DNA from: Nyssa sinensis
Taxonomy: Eukaryota > Streptophyta > Magnoliopsida > Cornales > Nyssaceae
DNA length: 64,000 nt
Direction of reading: 5' to 3'
NCBI GenBank assembly: GCA_008638375.1
Contig: CM018043.1
Location: 59,398,510-59,462,509, forward strand
Below, in pieces: positions 1 through 9,344 of this stretch. The stretch's first letter is position 1. Each line of letters begins with the position of its first letter. Both the position numbers and the translations under genes were made by a program. The notes under the pieces are model-generated. The model had not been told where the DNA came from. It made no database searches and saw only the letters and a list, made by a program, of their open reading frames with translations.

Positions 1-715
1 GGTTGTTGGGATTATATTTCTTTTGATGAGAATATAGGGCAAAACCACTTGAGTCTGGGGCAGAGTTGTGACTGTTAACCATCATTTCATAGTTGAGCAA
101 TTCTGTTTGAAATTCATCAAAAGAAAGTGAAGTTTGATGAGTTGCAAAAGAATAAGAGGTAATAAATGCATGAAAAGATGGATTTAAGCCACTGATCAAG
201 TAGGAAATCAAGTCATCATCATCAACTGGCTTTCCAACAATTTCCAATTGATCAGCCAAAGACTTAGCAGTCTGTAAGAATTGACTACAGGGTTGTGTTC
301 CTTGACGCAGTGTTTGTAATTGCCGCTTGAGATGAGCCACTCTAGACTTAGATTGAGAGGCAAAATGTGAGGCCAGTAGAGTCCAGACTTGCCTCGAGGT
401 AGTGAGACCATATACAGATGATAAAACAGTCTCAGATAAAGTTGCATTCAGCCAACTAAGGAGATATTGATCCTTTCGTTGCCATAATGTAAAGCCTGCA
501 TTGATGGTTGTGGGTTCTTTGCCCTCAGATTCAAGGATAAACTTGGGAGGACAAAGTTTAGATCCATCAACAATCCCAAACAAATCAAGGCTTCGAAGAA
601 TAGGTGTGAGTTGGGACACCCAGAAAAGGTAATTAGTGTGATCCAGTTTGATGGAGATCAGGGGAGCTAAATTTTGCGCAGTGAATGGAGAAGAGATGAC
701 ATCTGAGGAAGACAT
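1..715 (-). CDS. Ty1/copia gag, partial (runs off left edge)
   Basis: An uninterrupted minus-strand reading frame begins at the ATG at 715 and is still open at base 1, giving about 238 codons. The product has the copia gag signature of the UBN2/retrotransposon gag type: an N-terminal region reading LDHTNYLFWVSQLTPILRSL, a WTLLASHFASQSKSRV stretch and a later LISYLISGLNPSFHAF segment. The start is well placed, about 35 bases inside the element from the tRNA primer-binding site at 751-761 and the LTR at 762-1253. Protease, integrase and RT would lie outside the window. No stop or frameshift is visible, so this copy may be young, but its other end cannot be seen. Confidence 0.85.
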   Translation of the reverse strand, partial: MSSSDVISSPFTAQNLAPLISIKLDHTNYLFWVSQLTPILRSLDLFGIVDGSKLCPPKFILESEGKEPTTINAGFTLWQRKDQYLLSWLNATLSETVLSSVYGLTTSRQVWTLLASHFASQSKSRVAHLKRQLQTLRQGTQPCSQFLQTAKSLADQLEIVGKPVDDDDLISYLISGLNPSFHAFITSYSFATHQTSLSFDEFQTELLNYEMMVNSHNSAPDSSGFALYSHQKKYNPNN

Positions 716-750
716 GGTTGAATCGAAAAAAGGTGCTAACCTAAGAAAAA

Positions 751-761
751 CTCTGATACCA
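751..761 (-). other. Copia primer-binding site (initiator Met tRNA type)
   Basis: On the minus strand this reads TGGTATCAGAG, the standard copia primer-binding site complementary to initiator methionine tRNA. It directly abuts the LTR end at 762. Confidence 0.85.
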
Positions 762-1253
762 TGTAAGAATTGATAGACACAATGCTAAACAGGAATGCAG
801 CAGATGTTGCTATGAGTATATTTGATTGATATATATATATATATATATATATATAGATGCTACATACGTATTGATATGTTTGTAGTAGTTACATAAGACT
901 TATCTGTACATATTAGTTATCTGTACATATTAGTTTGATTCTAAGATAAAGATAACAACTAGCCTAACAACTAGTCTTTATCTTGTTCCTTAGTGTTATC
1001 TTTATCTTTATCTTCATTTGTATTTTTATCCTTAACATAAAGAGTATATATACACACATCCATACATCAGCTTACATTAGTAGCTCTAACAAATTCTGTT
1101 GTAAAAGGCTTAACCAATTCTGTTACAGAGAAGAATCCACAACTTTTATCATCTTCTACAACCTTCTATCTCCTTTCGCATGCTTCTGTTACTTTCTACA
1201 AGCTTCTACATTCTGTTACTTTCTACAAGCTTCTACATTCTTCTAGTTCAACA
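762..1253 (-). repeat. 5' LTR of the left-edge copia element
   Basis: The plus strand runs from TGTAAGAATTG to CTAGTTCAACA, giving TG...CA ends next to the primer-binding site. It holds an (AT)n run near 830-855, a TATA-rich stretch near 1045-1055 that fits a minus-strand promoter, and a short tandem duplication of a roughly 27-bp unit (TTCTGTTACTTTCTACAAGC and following bases) at about 1185-1240. The outer boundary is uncertain by about 3 bases because the partner LTR is outside the window. Confidence 0.7.
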
Positions 1254-1862
1254 TCTTGGGATGATGACCAACTGCTCCAGTTGTTATTGTTTTGTCTTCC
1301 AACTGCTTATAGTGGTTAGTATAACAGTTGGCAGTTGGTTTTGAGTTGCTAATAGTGCTTTGGTTCACAGAAACGACCATCTCGGCGTGTCGTCAGTCTA
1401 CTACAATTCCTTTTCAAATTTTAAAGATTCAAAAAACGAAGAAACATGATGACAATGGAAAGGAAAATAGGAAGAGGGATGAAGTTCTGATAGAGAGATG
1501 AAGTTTCGATTTGGGACTTGGGTTTTCGTTCAGCTGGGGTGAGAGGAAGAGAGATGACAGGAATCCAAAATAAAACAATTGAGATAAGAGAGGCATTTCA
1601 ATCTGAATTTGGGTTTAAGTGGGGGGTTGAGGTGGCTTTGCTGAGGTGTCCATCTAGCTCATTTGGTAAAAGATTTTGGCAAAACAATATATTAAGAATA
1701 ACATTGTTAGTTAAGGTAATTCGTCCCACCTTGAAAACTTATAAAAAGTTTGGTTAAGTTTTTTGTTTATAAAAGAGGTTTCACTTTATTTTGTATCCCA
1801 CGTTCAAATTTCATCCCGCTTAGAGATTATTCTACACTTATAAAGAGACGAAGAACTTTTTT
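1254..1862. other. Intergenic, nothing recognised
   Basis: No convincing coding region, RNA gene or repeat was recognised here. The short open frames have no protein-like signature. Confidence 0.5.
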
Positions 1863-2275
1863 TGTGATACTCCTATCTCACATTAGTAGGTGGGTGTAGT
1901 TTATCATGTGTCTTACTACTAACAACTTGACCTAAGCATTTTGGGCCATGTGGTTGGACCAATTCTTCATGATGTTGGGACAACAAGTTTGGGGCATTAC
2001 AAAGTGGTATTAGAGTCAGCTCCTAGATGATAGGGGTTCTTAAAGTATCCGCTTAATGAGAAGCTAAGAGAAATCTAAATCTACCTCACGAGGAAGTGTG
2101 GTCCTAAACGGAGGAGAATGTCATACTCTTATCTGACATCGATTAGGTAGGAGAAGTTTTATTTGTATATGAGATACCACATACCTTACTATTAACAACT
2201 TGGCTTAAGAATTTTGGGTCACATAGTTGGGCCATTTCTTTATGTTATTGGGACTACAAGTTTGGGGCGTAGGTC
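1863..2275 (+). mobile_element. TRIM-like miniature LTR retrotransposon
   Basis: Two direct repeats of about 140-155 bases (about 1863-2001 and 2119-2275) share a TGTSATACTC start, an ACTAACAACTTG-type core, a TTTTGGGYCA segment and an ACAAGTTTGGGGC end. Directly after the first repeat, TGGTATTAGAGTCAGC at 2005-2020 is a diverged Met-tRNA primer site. A purine-rich GGAGGAGAA at about 2110-2118 precedes the second repeat. There is no coding capacity between them, which is the TRIM structure. The repeats are quite diverged and no convincing target duplication was seen. Confidence 0.6.
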
Positions 2276-2935
2276 AATCGTATTTACGTGGATAACCTGT
2301 TTACTAAGAGAATTGCACAAAACTTATTTAATAAGTGACTTTTGTTTAAGTTTTAAAACTTTGACACAATTAATCGTGTTACATATTTTTCAATGTGTCT
2401 TAACTTGATCTGAACACGATATTAAAACATGAATTGACACCCCTAACTCTCAAAAATATTAATTCTTAAAACAATGTAGGAATAAAAATTTGACCAAATT
2501 TACCTTTTGGGTTTACAAGCCAAAGGAATGAGCTTTAATATTTAGTCCAAAAAAGAAAGTCAATCTCTTTGCCATATGTGTGGATCATAGACAAGACACA
2601 ATTCGTATATTAGACTCCAAAAAATTAGAATAATGCTTTGTTGAGTTGAATTGAGGTGTGTATAAGAGCTTTTAACAATATACGATTGATTTAGGAAAAA
2701 AAAAAAATCAGGGAGGGAGTAATTCTGTTTGGTATGAATATGATATGAAATTAATATTCTTGTCATTTTATGTTTGTAGGCTATAACCAAGGCAACTTAA
2801 CAAATTAGATCTTGGATGAAAAATTAATAGTTTAGATTAACGGGAGTAAATACACATTTGGCTTAAACATCTTAATTATATTATATCAAACAGTTACATG
2901 GGCATGCCCACTAGTCATACAGTCTAATAATACTT
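2276..2935. other. Intergenic, 3' flank of LHCB2
   Basis: AT-rich sequence with no gene-like signal. Because the LHCB2 gene is on the minus strand, its 3' UTR must lie in the right part of this stretch. No specific polyadenylation site was assigned. Confidence 0.4.
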
Positions 2936-4506
2936 TCATTTTCCGGGTACAAAGTTAGTGGCATAAGCCCATGCATTGTTGGCCACTGGATCGGCCAGGT
3001 GGTCAAGTAGGTTCTCAATTGGGCCTTTTCCGGTTACGATGGCCTGTACGAAGAATCCGAACATCGAAAACATAGCCAATCGTCCATTCTTTATCTCCTT
3101 CACCTTCAATTCTGCAAATGCCTCTGGATCATCAGCCAGTCCTAGTGGGTCAAAGGCTCCTCCTGGGTATATTTTGTCAAGTCCCTCGCCAAGTGGGCCT
3201 CCGCCTACCCGGTACCCTTCCACAAAGCCCATCAACACAACTTGACAGGCCCATATTGCGAGGATGCTTTGTGCGTGAATGAGGTTTGGGTTTCCGAGGT
3301 AATCAAGCCCACCTTCCGAGAATATTTGTGCCCCAGCCTTGAACCAAACTGCCTCCCCAAATTTGACACCATTCTTTGAAAGGATTTCGGGGAAGACACA
3401 ACCCAATGCACCGAGCATGGCCCATCTGCAGTGGATCACCTCGAGCTCACGATTCTTGGCAAATGTCTCTGGGTCTGCAGAGAGCCCAGCAGTGTCCCAC
3501 CCATAATCACCGGGGAATTCACCTGTCAGGTATGATGGAGTCTGCTCGGAGAATGGGCCCAAGTACTTTGGGCGCTCTGGCCCATACCTGTTTAATAAGT
3601 AATTAAAATAATTTTTTTAATACAAATTTTTTTTCTATCTAAAATATTCAGAGAAACCAAAAAAGTTCAATTTTTAATTTTCATCTTAATTTTGTTCAAA
3701 ATATGTATTGCTGATTAAGTTAAAATAGCTTTCAAGATATCTTTTAGAAAAATACTAAAAAAATCATAAAACAAATTTTTTAATCCAAAAAAAACCATAA
3801 CATATTTTATTAATATGGAAAGCCTAAAACATAAATTTTTACTTTTACATGTATATATATATATATTGCATGTATTTATTAAAATCTTATTTATAATATT
3901 AATCAAAACTCTTATATTTCAAATTGTTTTAACAGTGTTTTAAATTAATGTGTTTTATTTAAAATTTATTTTTGTTGCATATAAAATAATAAAAAAAAAC
4001 ACACACACACACACATTTAAAATTGTTGCTGTAAGTTTCAAATTCCCTTGAGTCGGCTACTCTTTCTTCAAATTTATCACTAAATTCAAAAAATCAACTT
4101 AACAAAGCTTTGTTCAATTATTCAAGATTTATATGAATCATTATATTCTATATATAAGAATGAATAGATAAAAAAAATAAAATAAGAATGAATAGTAGAG
4201 TTTTAATACTATCTTTGAGCTCATAACCTGACCCTTGTCATCCCTGATCCATCATTGCCATCTTGTATGAATATACAAATTAGAAATAAAGAAAGAAAGA
4301 AATAGAGTGACTTTGGACATATATATATATATATAATATGAAATAATGACATTAAATTACCATATGCTTTGTGGAGCACTTCTGACGGTACGTCGCATGG
4401 AGAACCGGCCACCGCCGAAGCTGCCAACCTTCCGGATGAACTCATTCTGTGGCTTCAAAGCTGTCTGGCCGGCCAATGGTGACCGTTGGATTGCCGAAGT
4501 TGCCAT
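2936..4506 (-). CDS. LHCB2: Chlorophyll a/b-binding protein of LHCII, type Lhcb2
   Basis: The gene encodes the major trimeric antenna protein of photosystem II, which binds chlorophyll a/b and carotenoids in the thylakoid membrane. Two exons join cleanly: exon 1 at 4361-4506 (146 nt, ATG at 4506) and exon 2 at 2936-3587 (652 nt, TGA at 2936), with a 773-bp GT-AG intron splitting the Trp codon of [11 protein letters not shown]. The product is 265 residues, the usual Lhcb2 length. It starts with a transit peptide ([19 protein letters not shown]) and the mature end [14 protein letters not shown]; the threonine of RRTV is the state-transition phosphosite known in Lhcb2. Chlorophyll-ligand motifs are intact: [11 protein letters not shown] in helix [11 protein letters not shown] in helix A/C and LLDHLADP near the C terminus, ending ATNFVPGK. 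The IWYG spacing and GGGPLGEGL favour Lhcb2 over Lhcb1. A Cys stands where I expect Ser in EVIHSRW. The gene looks functional. Confidence 0.95.
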
Positions 4507-4720
4507 TATTTTTGTCAACTAAGCTTTGTTTGTTGCGTTTGCTGATGATGGTGTGAACTGTGTGCAACTGAGTGCTGTTATAAGATGGACTTTGAGATGA
4601 TATAGTGGATTAGGATATCTACTGACTACACATCAGCGCCATCTCATTGGTTCATGTTTTGGATTTGGATTTCCATTGAGACGCACAGGCCTTAGAGGCT
4701 ATAATCCTCCCACGTGGCTT
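4507..4720 (-). promoter_or_regulatory. LHCB2 promoter region (TATA, CCAAT, G-box)
   Basis: Upstream of the LHCB2 ATG, on the minus strand, TATA-like sequences occur at 4578-4582 and 4598-4605. A CCAAT box lies at 4646-4650 within ACCAATGAGATGG, and a perfect CACGTG G-box lies at 4711-4716 (CCACGTGGGAG). G-boxes and CCAAT boxes are typical of light-regulated CAB promoters. That these sites act here is inferred. Confidence 0.6.
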
Positions 4721-5479
4721 TGAAGAAGACCTTCTTGGTGAGATGCTTTATGAGATGGACATTACTCATGCCACCTAGCGATCAATTTGTGTGATGATGT
4801 ATTTATTTAATAAAAATAAATTTTTGTTAAATAAATAAAGAAATTTTATTTTAAGATATTCATAAAAAAAAATAAAAAAAATTCTTGAAGATCCTAACAA
4901 ACAGATTTTGTTTATTTCTAGAAGATAAAAATTTCTGAATCATAGTCGCAAAACAATTGTGAAACAATAAACAAGAAATTTCTTTGTCCCACGTTGCCAC
5001 TGCCATCCTTAGAAACAAGAAAATATTTTTACATAATTACATATAGAAAATGAGTAATCAATTTGATGCTTTTGTTTTCAACCAAAAAAATAATAGACAC
5101 AAAACTTTACTCTTTGCAAACTGTACCAAACCATCATCACCAAATGACAAAAGCAAAATAAAGAAGTCATCTTCACCCCTGTCCTAACAAGCATTAACAA
5201 AATCACATCCAACCTATCATGAATTGGGTTCTAAAACCCGAGTGTTACTGAGACCTTCAAGATCTATGGGTTTAAATTAAAATATTAATCATCTTATCCA
5301 ATTTGAAGTTTTTTTTTTCAATTTACTATTGAAAACCCAACCTCTTTAATGTACCTTTAACTTCCAAAGACCAAGTTGGAAACAATTTCTTGAATGATAT
5401 GTCTTCACTATTTTGATCGTAACTTGAAAATTGATTTTCATTTTTAGTTGAGACCAATTTTATATAAAAGTAGACTTCA
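4721..5479. other. Intergenic, nothing recognised
   Basis: AT-rich sequence upstream of LHCB2. No coding, RNA or repeat feature could be supported. Confidence 0.4.
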
Positions 5480-6440
5480 AAAGCTTCATGATGATAGGTA
5501 GAACACCCTAAATTGGTTTCATATAAGTGAGATATCGCTGTTTAAAGTTGGGGCATTGAGACAACGAAAGCATCTCACTCGAGTGAGCTCCAGAGTTGGC
5601 TCAAGCGAACTCCAGTGAGTTGCTTGCCCTAGCTCGCTCTAGCAAATTTATGTGCAAATCACTTTTTTATTTCACGATTTAAACTGCGTTTTGAAGTCTA
5701 AACCCTAGATATAAAAGGTTTTTGATACAAGTTCGAGTTAGACTTTTTGGCTGCTCCATTTTAGAGTTTCAAACATTTTCCAAAAGATTCTCATAACATC
5801 TCATGTGCATTATAAATCACTAGCCAAGAGATCAAGAACTCTTCCATTATCATCAACACTATTGTTGGAGTGCAAACTTGTGGATTTCAAGACTTATACG
5901 ATCGGCAGAGTTAGAAATTGCATGAGAATTCATAGTTGTGAAACACCATTAGAGGAGTGCAATCTTGTGGAGTTCAAGATTTGTGCAATCAGAGAAGTTC
6001 GAGACTGTGTGAACATTCACACAGTTGTGATTGGGGACCGTTTGAGAATTTGAAGAGGTGTACACTTGAAGAACGCATATGGATTTGAGATTGAGGAAGT
6101 TCATACTATGAACAAGGCTTGAGGTACTAGGTCAGGTTTTCTATTAGTGTCTGTAACTTTTTCAAATTCTTCTAGTGAGTTCATAGAATTTAGGTAAAAG
6201 CCCGGCGGTTTCCGACACAATACAATTGATCTGTGACGGTTTCTTCGTCAACAAAAATCTATATGCATCTTTCATTACTTTTAATTATATTGCTTATATT
6301 TCACGTACTGCAATTGCACACACTGAAACTCTAATTTGCACATAATCAAAGTAGAATCCAATTAGCTACAAAGTAATTTTAATTTAGTTAGATTAGTTTT
6401 AAAATTTTCAATTAGACCTATTCACACCTCTCCACGTCTA
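5480..6440. repeat. LTR-like remnant
   Basis: The stretch has the texture of a long LTR rather than a gene. It contains repeated CTCGAGTGAGCT-like motifs at 5577-5640, an imperfect internal duplication of about 80 bases at 5865-6045 (GGAGTGCAAACTTGTGG and GGAGTGCAATCTTGTGG start the two units), and a tail of the ACCTATTCACACCTCTCC type often seen at LTR ends. No partner LTR, primer site or target duplication was found, so family and exact ends are unknown. Confidence 0.35.
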
Positions 6441-6449
6441 TTCTTACGT

Positions 6450-8860
6450 CTGGACATTTCATTAGGGCGTATCATATACTCAAAATCTGAGTCTAGCTGC
6501 ACATTTTCCACTCTAGTTACTCTAGCAAAAATACATTGTACTTTTTTTACAAGTTTGGTTCATTCAAAATCCACCATAGATTGCTTAAGAATCCCAAGAG
6601 AGTTTTCCTCCGCTGTTGCTAATAAAAAAACATCATCTGCAAACATCAAATGTGTAATTTTTTGGCTTGTACATGTGGGATGGAATTTAAAAGTTTCAGC
6701 AGTAGAGTAATGGTTTAACAGACTAGTGAGAGCTTCCATTCCAATTATGCATAAGTATGGAGATATGAAATCTCCTTGCCTCAATCCCCTTTTAACCTGA
6801 AAAATACTCCTCTAAACTTCCATTTATTTTATTGCACATCTTGCCGAGGAATGATTCGAGTGGTAATTTTTCAATAAGTCTTGCATTAAGAGTAACAATA
6901 TTATCAGCGATAATTATTGCTAATAGTGGCTTCATTCTGTATGCTAAAATCTTAGATATACATTTATATGTAACATTGCAGCAAGCAATTGGTATCTTTC
7001 TAGTTGCAAAGTATCCCTTAATTTTCTTTTATCATCATCTAGGTAGATTGTACTATAGGATGCAACTTGAGTGGGCCAACCCGAACTCAACTTGAGTCTG
7101 GCTCGAATTTTTTAGGAATTGAGCTTTATTTTTTATGCTTTGGATTGGGCTTGGATAAAAAAATTTAAGCCTGACCTAAATTTGGGTTAGACTTGAGTTG
7201 AAACGTTGAAAATCCGAACCCAACCCAAACTCAAATCTAAGATTTTATATTATTTTATACGTTAGTTAACTACCATTAAATTAATAAGAATTCCTTACAA
7301 TAATTACTATTTATACTATTATAATTTCAAAAACTTGTTTACTTTTAACATTTTTTTCAAAATTAAATTATGTTGAAATAATTATTTTAACAATTTTTGG
7401 TTTCTTTTATAAGGAGAAATTGAGAGAAATTATTAGATTTTTCAGTAGATAATCAAAATAAGAAAAGAGACATCAATTTACTAAAGAAATCGTGAATAAA
7501 ATATAAAAATTAGAATTAATAAAATATCAGGCTTGGGTTCAATCCGATGCTAAAAAATTTTAATTCGGGTTGGGCTTGGATTGGGTTGTTCGAGTTTAGG
7601 GTCAGGTCGGGTCAGACTTGGATTAGTTGTTTTAAAACTTAATTTGAACTTGTACATCACTTAACTCGAATTGACGCCCTAGACGGTAGTAAAGTTAAGC
7701 AAGTCATGAAAAAACCAACAACTACTTTCTTGATATTGATATCCTCCTGATTCACAAGCATATTCCCTTGTTTGTCCCTAATGCTTAAAATCATATTCTT
7801 ATTTCTTTCCCATTAACTTTTTGGTAAAAGAAAAAAGAAGAAGTATTTTGATCCCAAACTTTAATCCAATGAACCTTTGATTTATGTTTATAAAATGATT
7901 CTTCTGCCAAGCCAAGTTCTGCATACCTTACTACTTGGTTTTCAGCCCCAAACAACCCAGCACAACTAGGATTCATAAAGTAAGCCTTGTGAATTTCTTC
8001 CAATTTTTATATAGCTTCCAAATTTAGTAATAAAATTCCTCTCGCTTGGGCCTCTTCAGTTTCATACTGAGTCACTAAACATTGGGTTTCCTTGCACATG
8101 CTGATGCCAGGAATCAACTAAAACTGAATTAAAGTCTTTATGACCCATCCAGAAATTGAAGAACATGAAAGGTTTTTAACCTAGTTACTTTGCTCTTTAA
8201 TTGTACATACACCTGGGGGTATGATTTGAGTTTCCTGGATCCAAGTACCAACCTTCAATCTTAGGATATTGACTTAAGCCAAGCATCATTTACTGGCATT
8301 CTGTCAAAGCTTGCAAACTATATTATTTTCCCCTGCTCTCTTAATTATTACTCCAAGTAAATTGGTATCCTCTAGTCAAGAATATGATTTTAATACAATT
8401 GTTAAACACCACCATTGCTGCTCATTCCAGTTCTTGACTTCCCATCTTTTCATTTGAGAACCTGATTATGTTAAAGTCCCCATAACTAACCATGGCAAAT
8501 TTCCAAAATGGAGAGCAATATTGTTTAATTCTGTCCATAACTTTTTTCCTGGTACCAGCATCATTTTTCCTATAAATCACCAAAAAATCAGATTTCATAA
8601 GTATTACTGCTTTTGCTAATCACTTCACAGGTTATAGCTTGATTCGAGATCGTAACAGTATTTATCTCAACATGTTGGTTATTCCATCCCAACCACACTG
8701 CGCTAACTGCATCATGCCCATTGTGAATAATAGGCTTCCAACCGGGCAAACTTTTATTATTCTCAACTCTCTCGTTTTTACTCTGAATTTAGTTTCATAT
8801 TTGATTCACTTTACCGAGTTTACTCTGAACGAGAACCTCAATCGAGATGGCACTAAAATG
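6450..8860 (-). pseudogene. Degenerate LINE (L1-type) retrotransposon
   Basis: Read from right to left, minus-strand fragments follow the order of a plant L1 ORF2. Endonuclease pieces lie at about 8440-8780 (AVSAVWLGWNNQHVEI; NLPWLVMGDFN with a frameshift at the end). A linker piece lies at about 7795-8003 (AEESFYKHKSKVHWIKVWDQ). Reverse transcriptase pieces follow at about 6840-7050 (CCNVTYKCISKILAYRMKPL) and 6560-6790 (RGLRQGDFISPYLCIIGMEA; HLMFADDVFLLA, with the catalytic FADD). Many stops and frameshifts separate the pieces, and part of the RT domain is deleted. A foldback element has inserted at 7055-7682. Both outer ends are uncertain. Confidence 0.8.
7055..7682. mobile_element. Foldback/MITE-like insertion in the LINE
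   Basis: LINE RT sequence is interrupted between about 7054 and 7683. The inserted AT-rich block has imperfect inverted ends: TAGGATGCAACTTGAGTGGG on the left, and CTAGGGCGTCAATTCGAGTT on the right read in reverse complement. Inside these are further complementary stretches built from repeated GGGTT and GGGCTTGG words. It has no coding capacity. The target duplication is ambiguous. Confidence 0.55.
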
Positions 8861-8888
8861 CCAATTTCTTTAACATTTTATTTATTTC

Positions 8889-9211
8889 TATTAGGAATAT
8901 TAATTTATGTGCTCTACTATTTAGTTTTTTAGTTGTCCGGGTCAATAGAAATTTGTTTTATGATTTTGGCACATGTTATAGTTTGTTATGGTCAGTAGCA
9001 AGTTTGTTGTTTTACCTAGTCTTTAGGAGAGTACGTGTCTTCAATTTGTTTTACACGTTGTGATTAGTGCCACCTTTCTTGCTTAGATTGTTGGGTTGTA
9101 TTGCCTATATATAGGCTGATTGTTTAATAGAATTACAGAGCAGTTGAGTTCTTTCTTTAGCATTTGGTTCTGTTTTTAGCTTTAATTCATTTTGGAGTTC
9201 TATTTCTCACA
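8889..9211 (+). repeat. 5' LTR of the young copia element
   Basis: This is a 323-bp direct repeat of 13483-13805. The only difference noticed is TTTTACACG here against TTTTGCACG in the 3' copy. A TATATATA box lies at 9106-9113 inside the palindrome CCTATATATAGG, so transcription probably starts roughly 30 bases downstream. Confidence 0.95.
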
Positions 9212-9212
9212 G

Positions 9213-9225
9213 TGGTATCAGAGCC
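9213..9225 (+). other. Copia primer-binding site
   Basis: TGGTATCAGAGCC matches the 3' end of initiator methionine tRNA in complement. It sits one base after the 5' LTR. Confidence 0.9.
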
Positions 9226-9344
9226 AGAGAGAGATAAAATAGAGAGTATATCAAGCTGAGGCTGTAAGAGTGAAAAAGTGAGGGTCGTGAGAATACAAAG
9301 TAAGCAGTAGCTTCATTTTTGTATTGCAGCAGCTAGCAATTCTC

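Noticed and set aside
983..1246. Plus-strand open frame of 87 codons
   Set aside because: It is antisense within the copia LTR, low complexity, and ends in the LTR's own tandem repeat.
4221..4445. Minus-strand open frame overlapping LHCB2 exon 1
   Set aside because: It is out of frame with the clearly coding exon 1 and runs into the intron.
5805..6053. 82-codon frame with an internal duplication
   Set aside because: The duplication is at the DNA level in an LTR-like remnant, and the protein has no recognisable family.
9324..9344. Upstream TTG start for the copia polyprotein
   Set aside because: A nuclear eukaryotic gene should use ATG. The ATG at 9345 begins the conserved gag N terminus.
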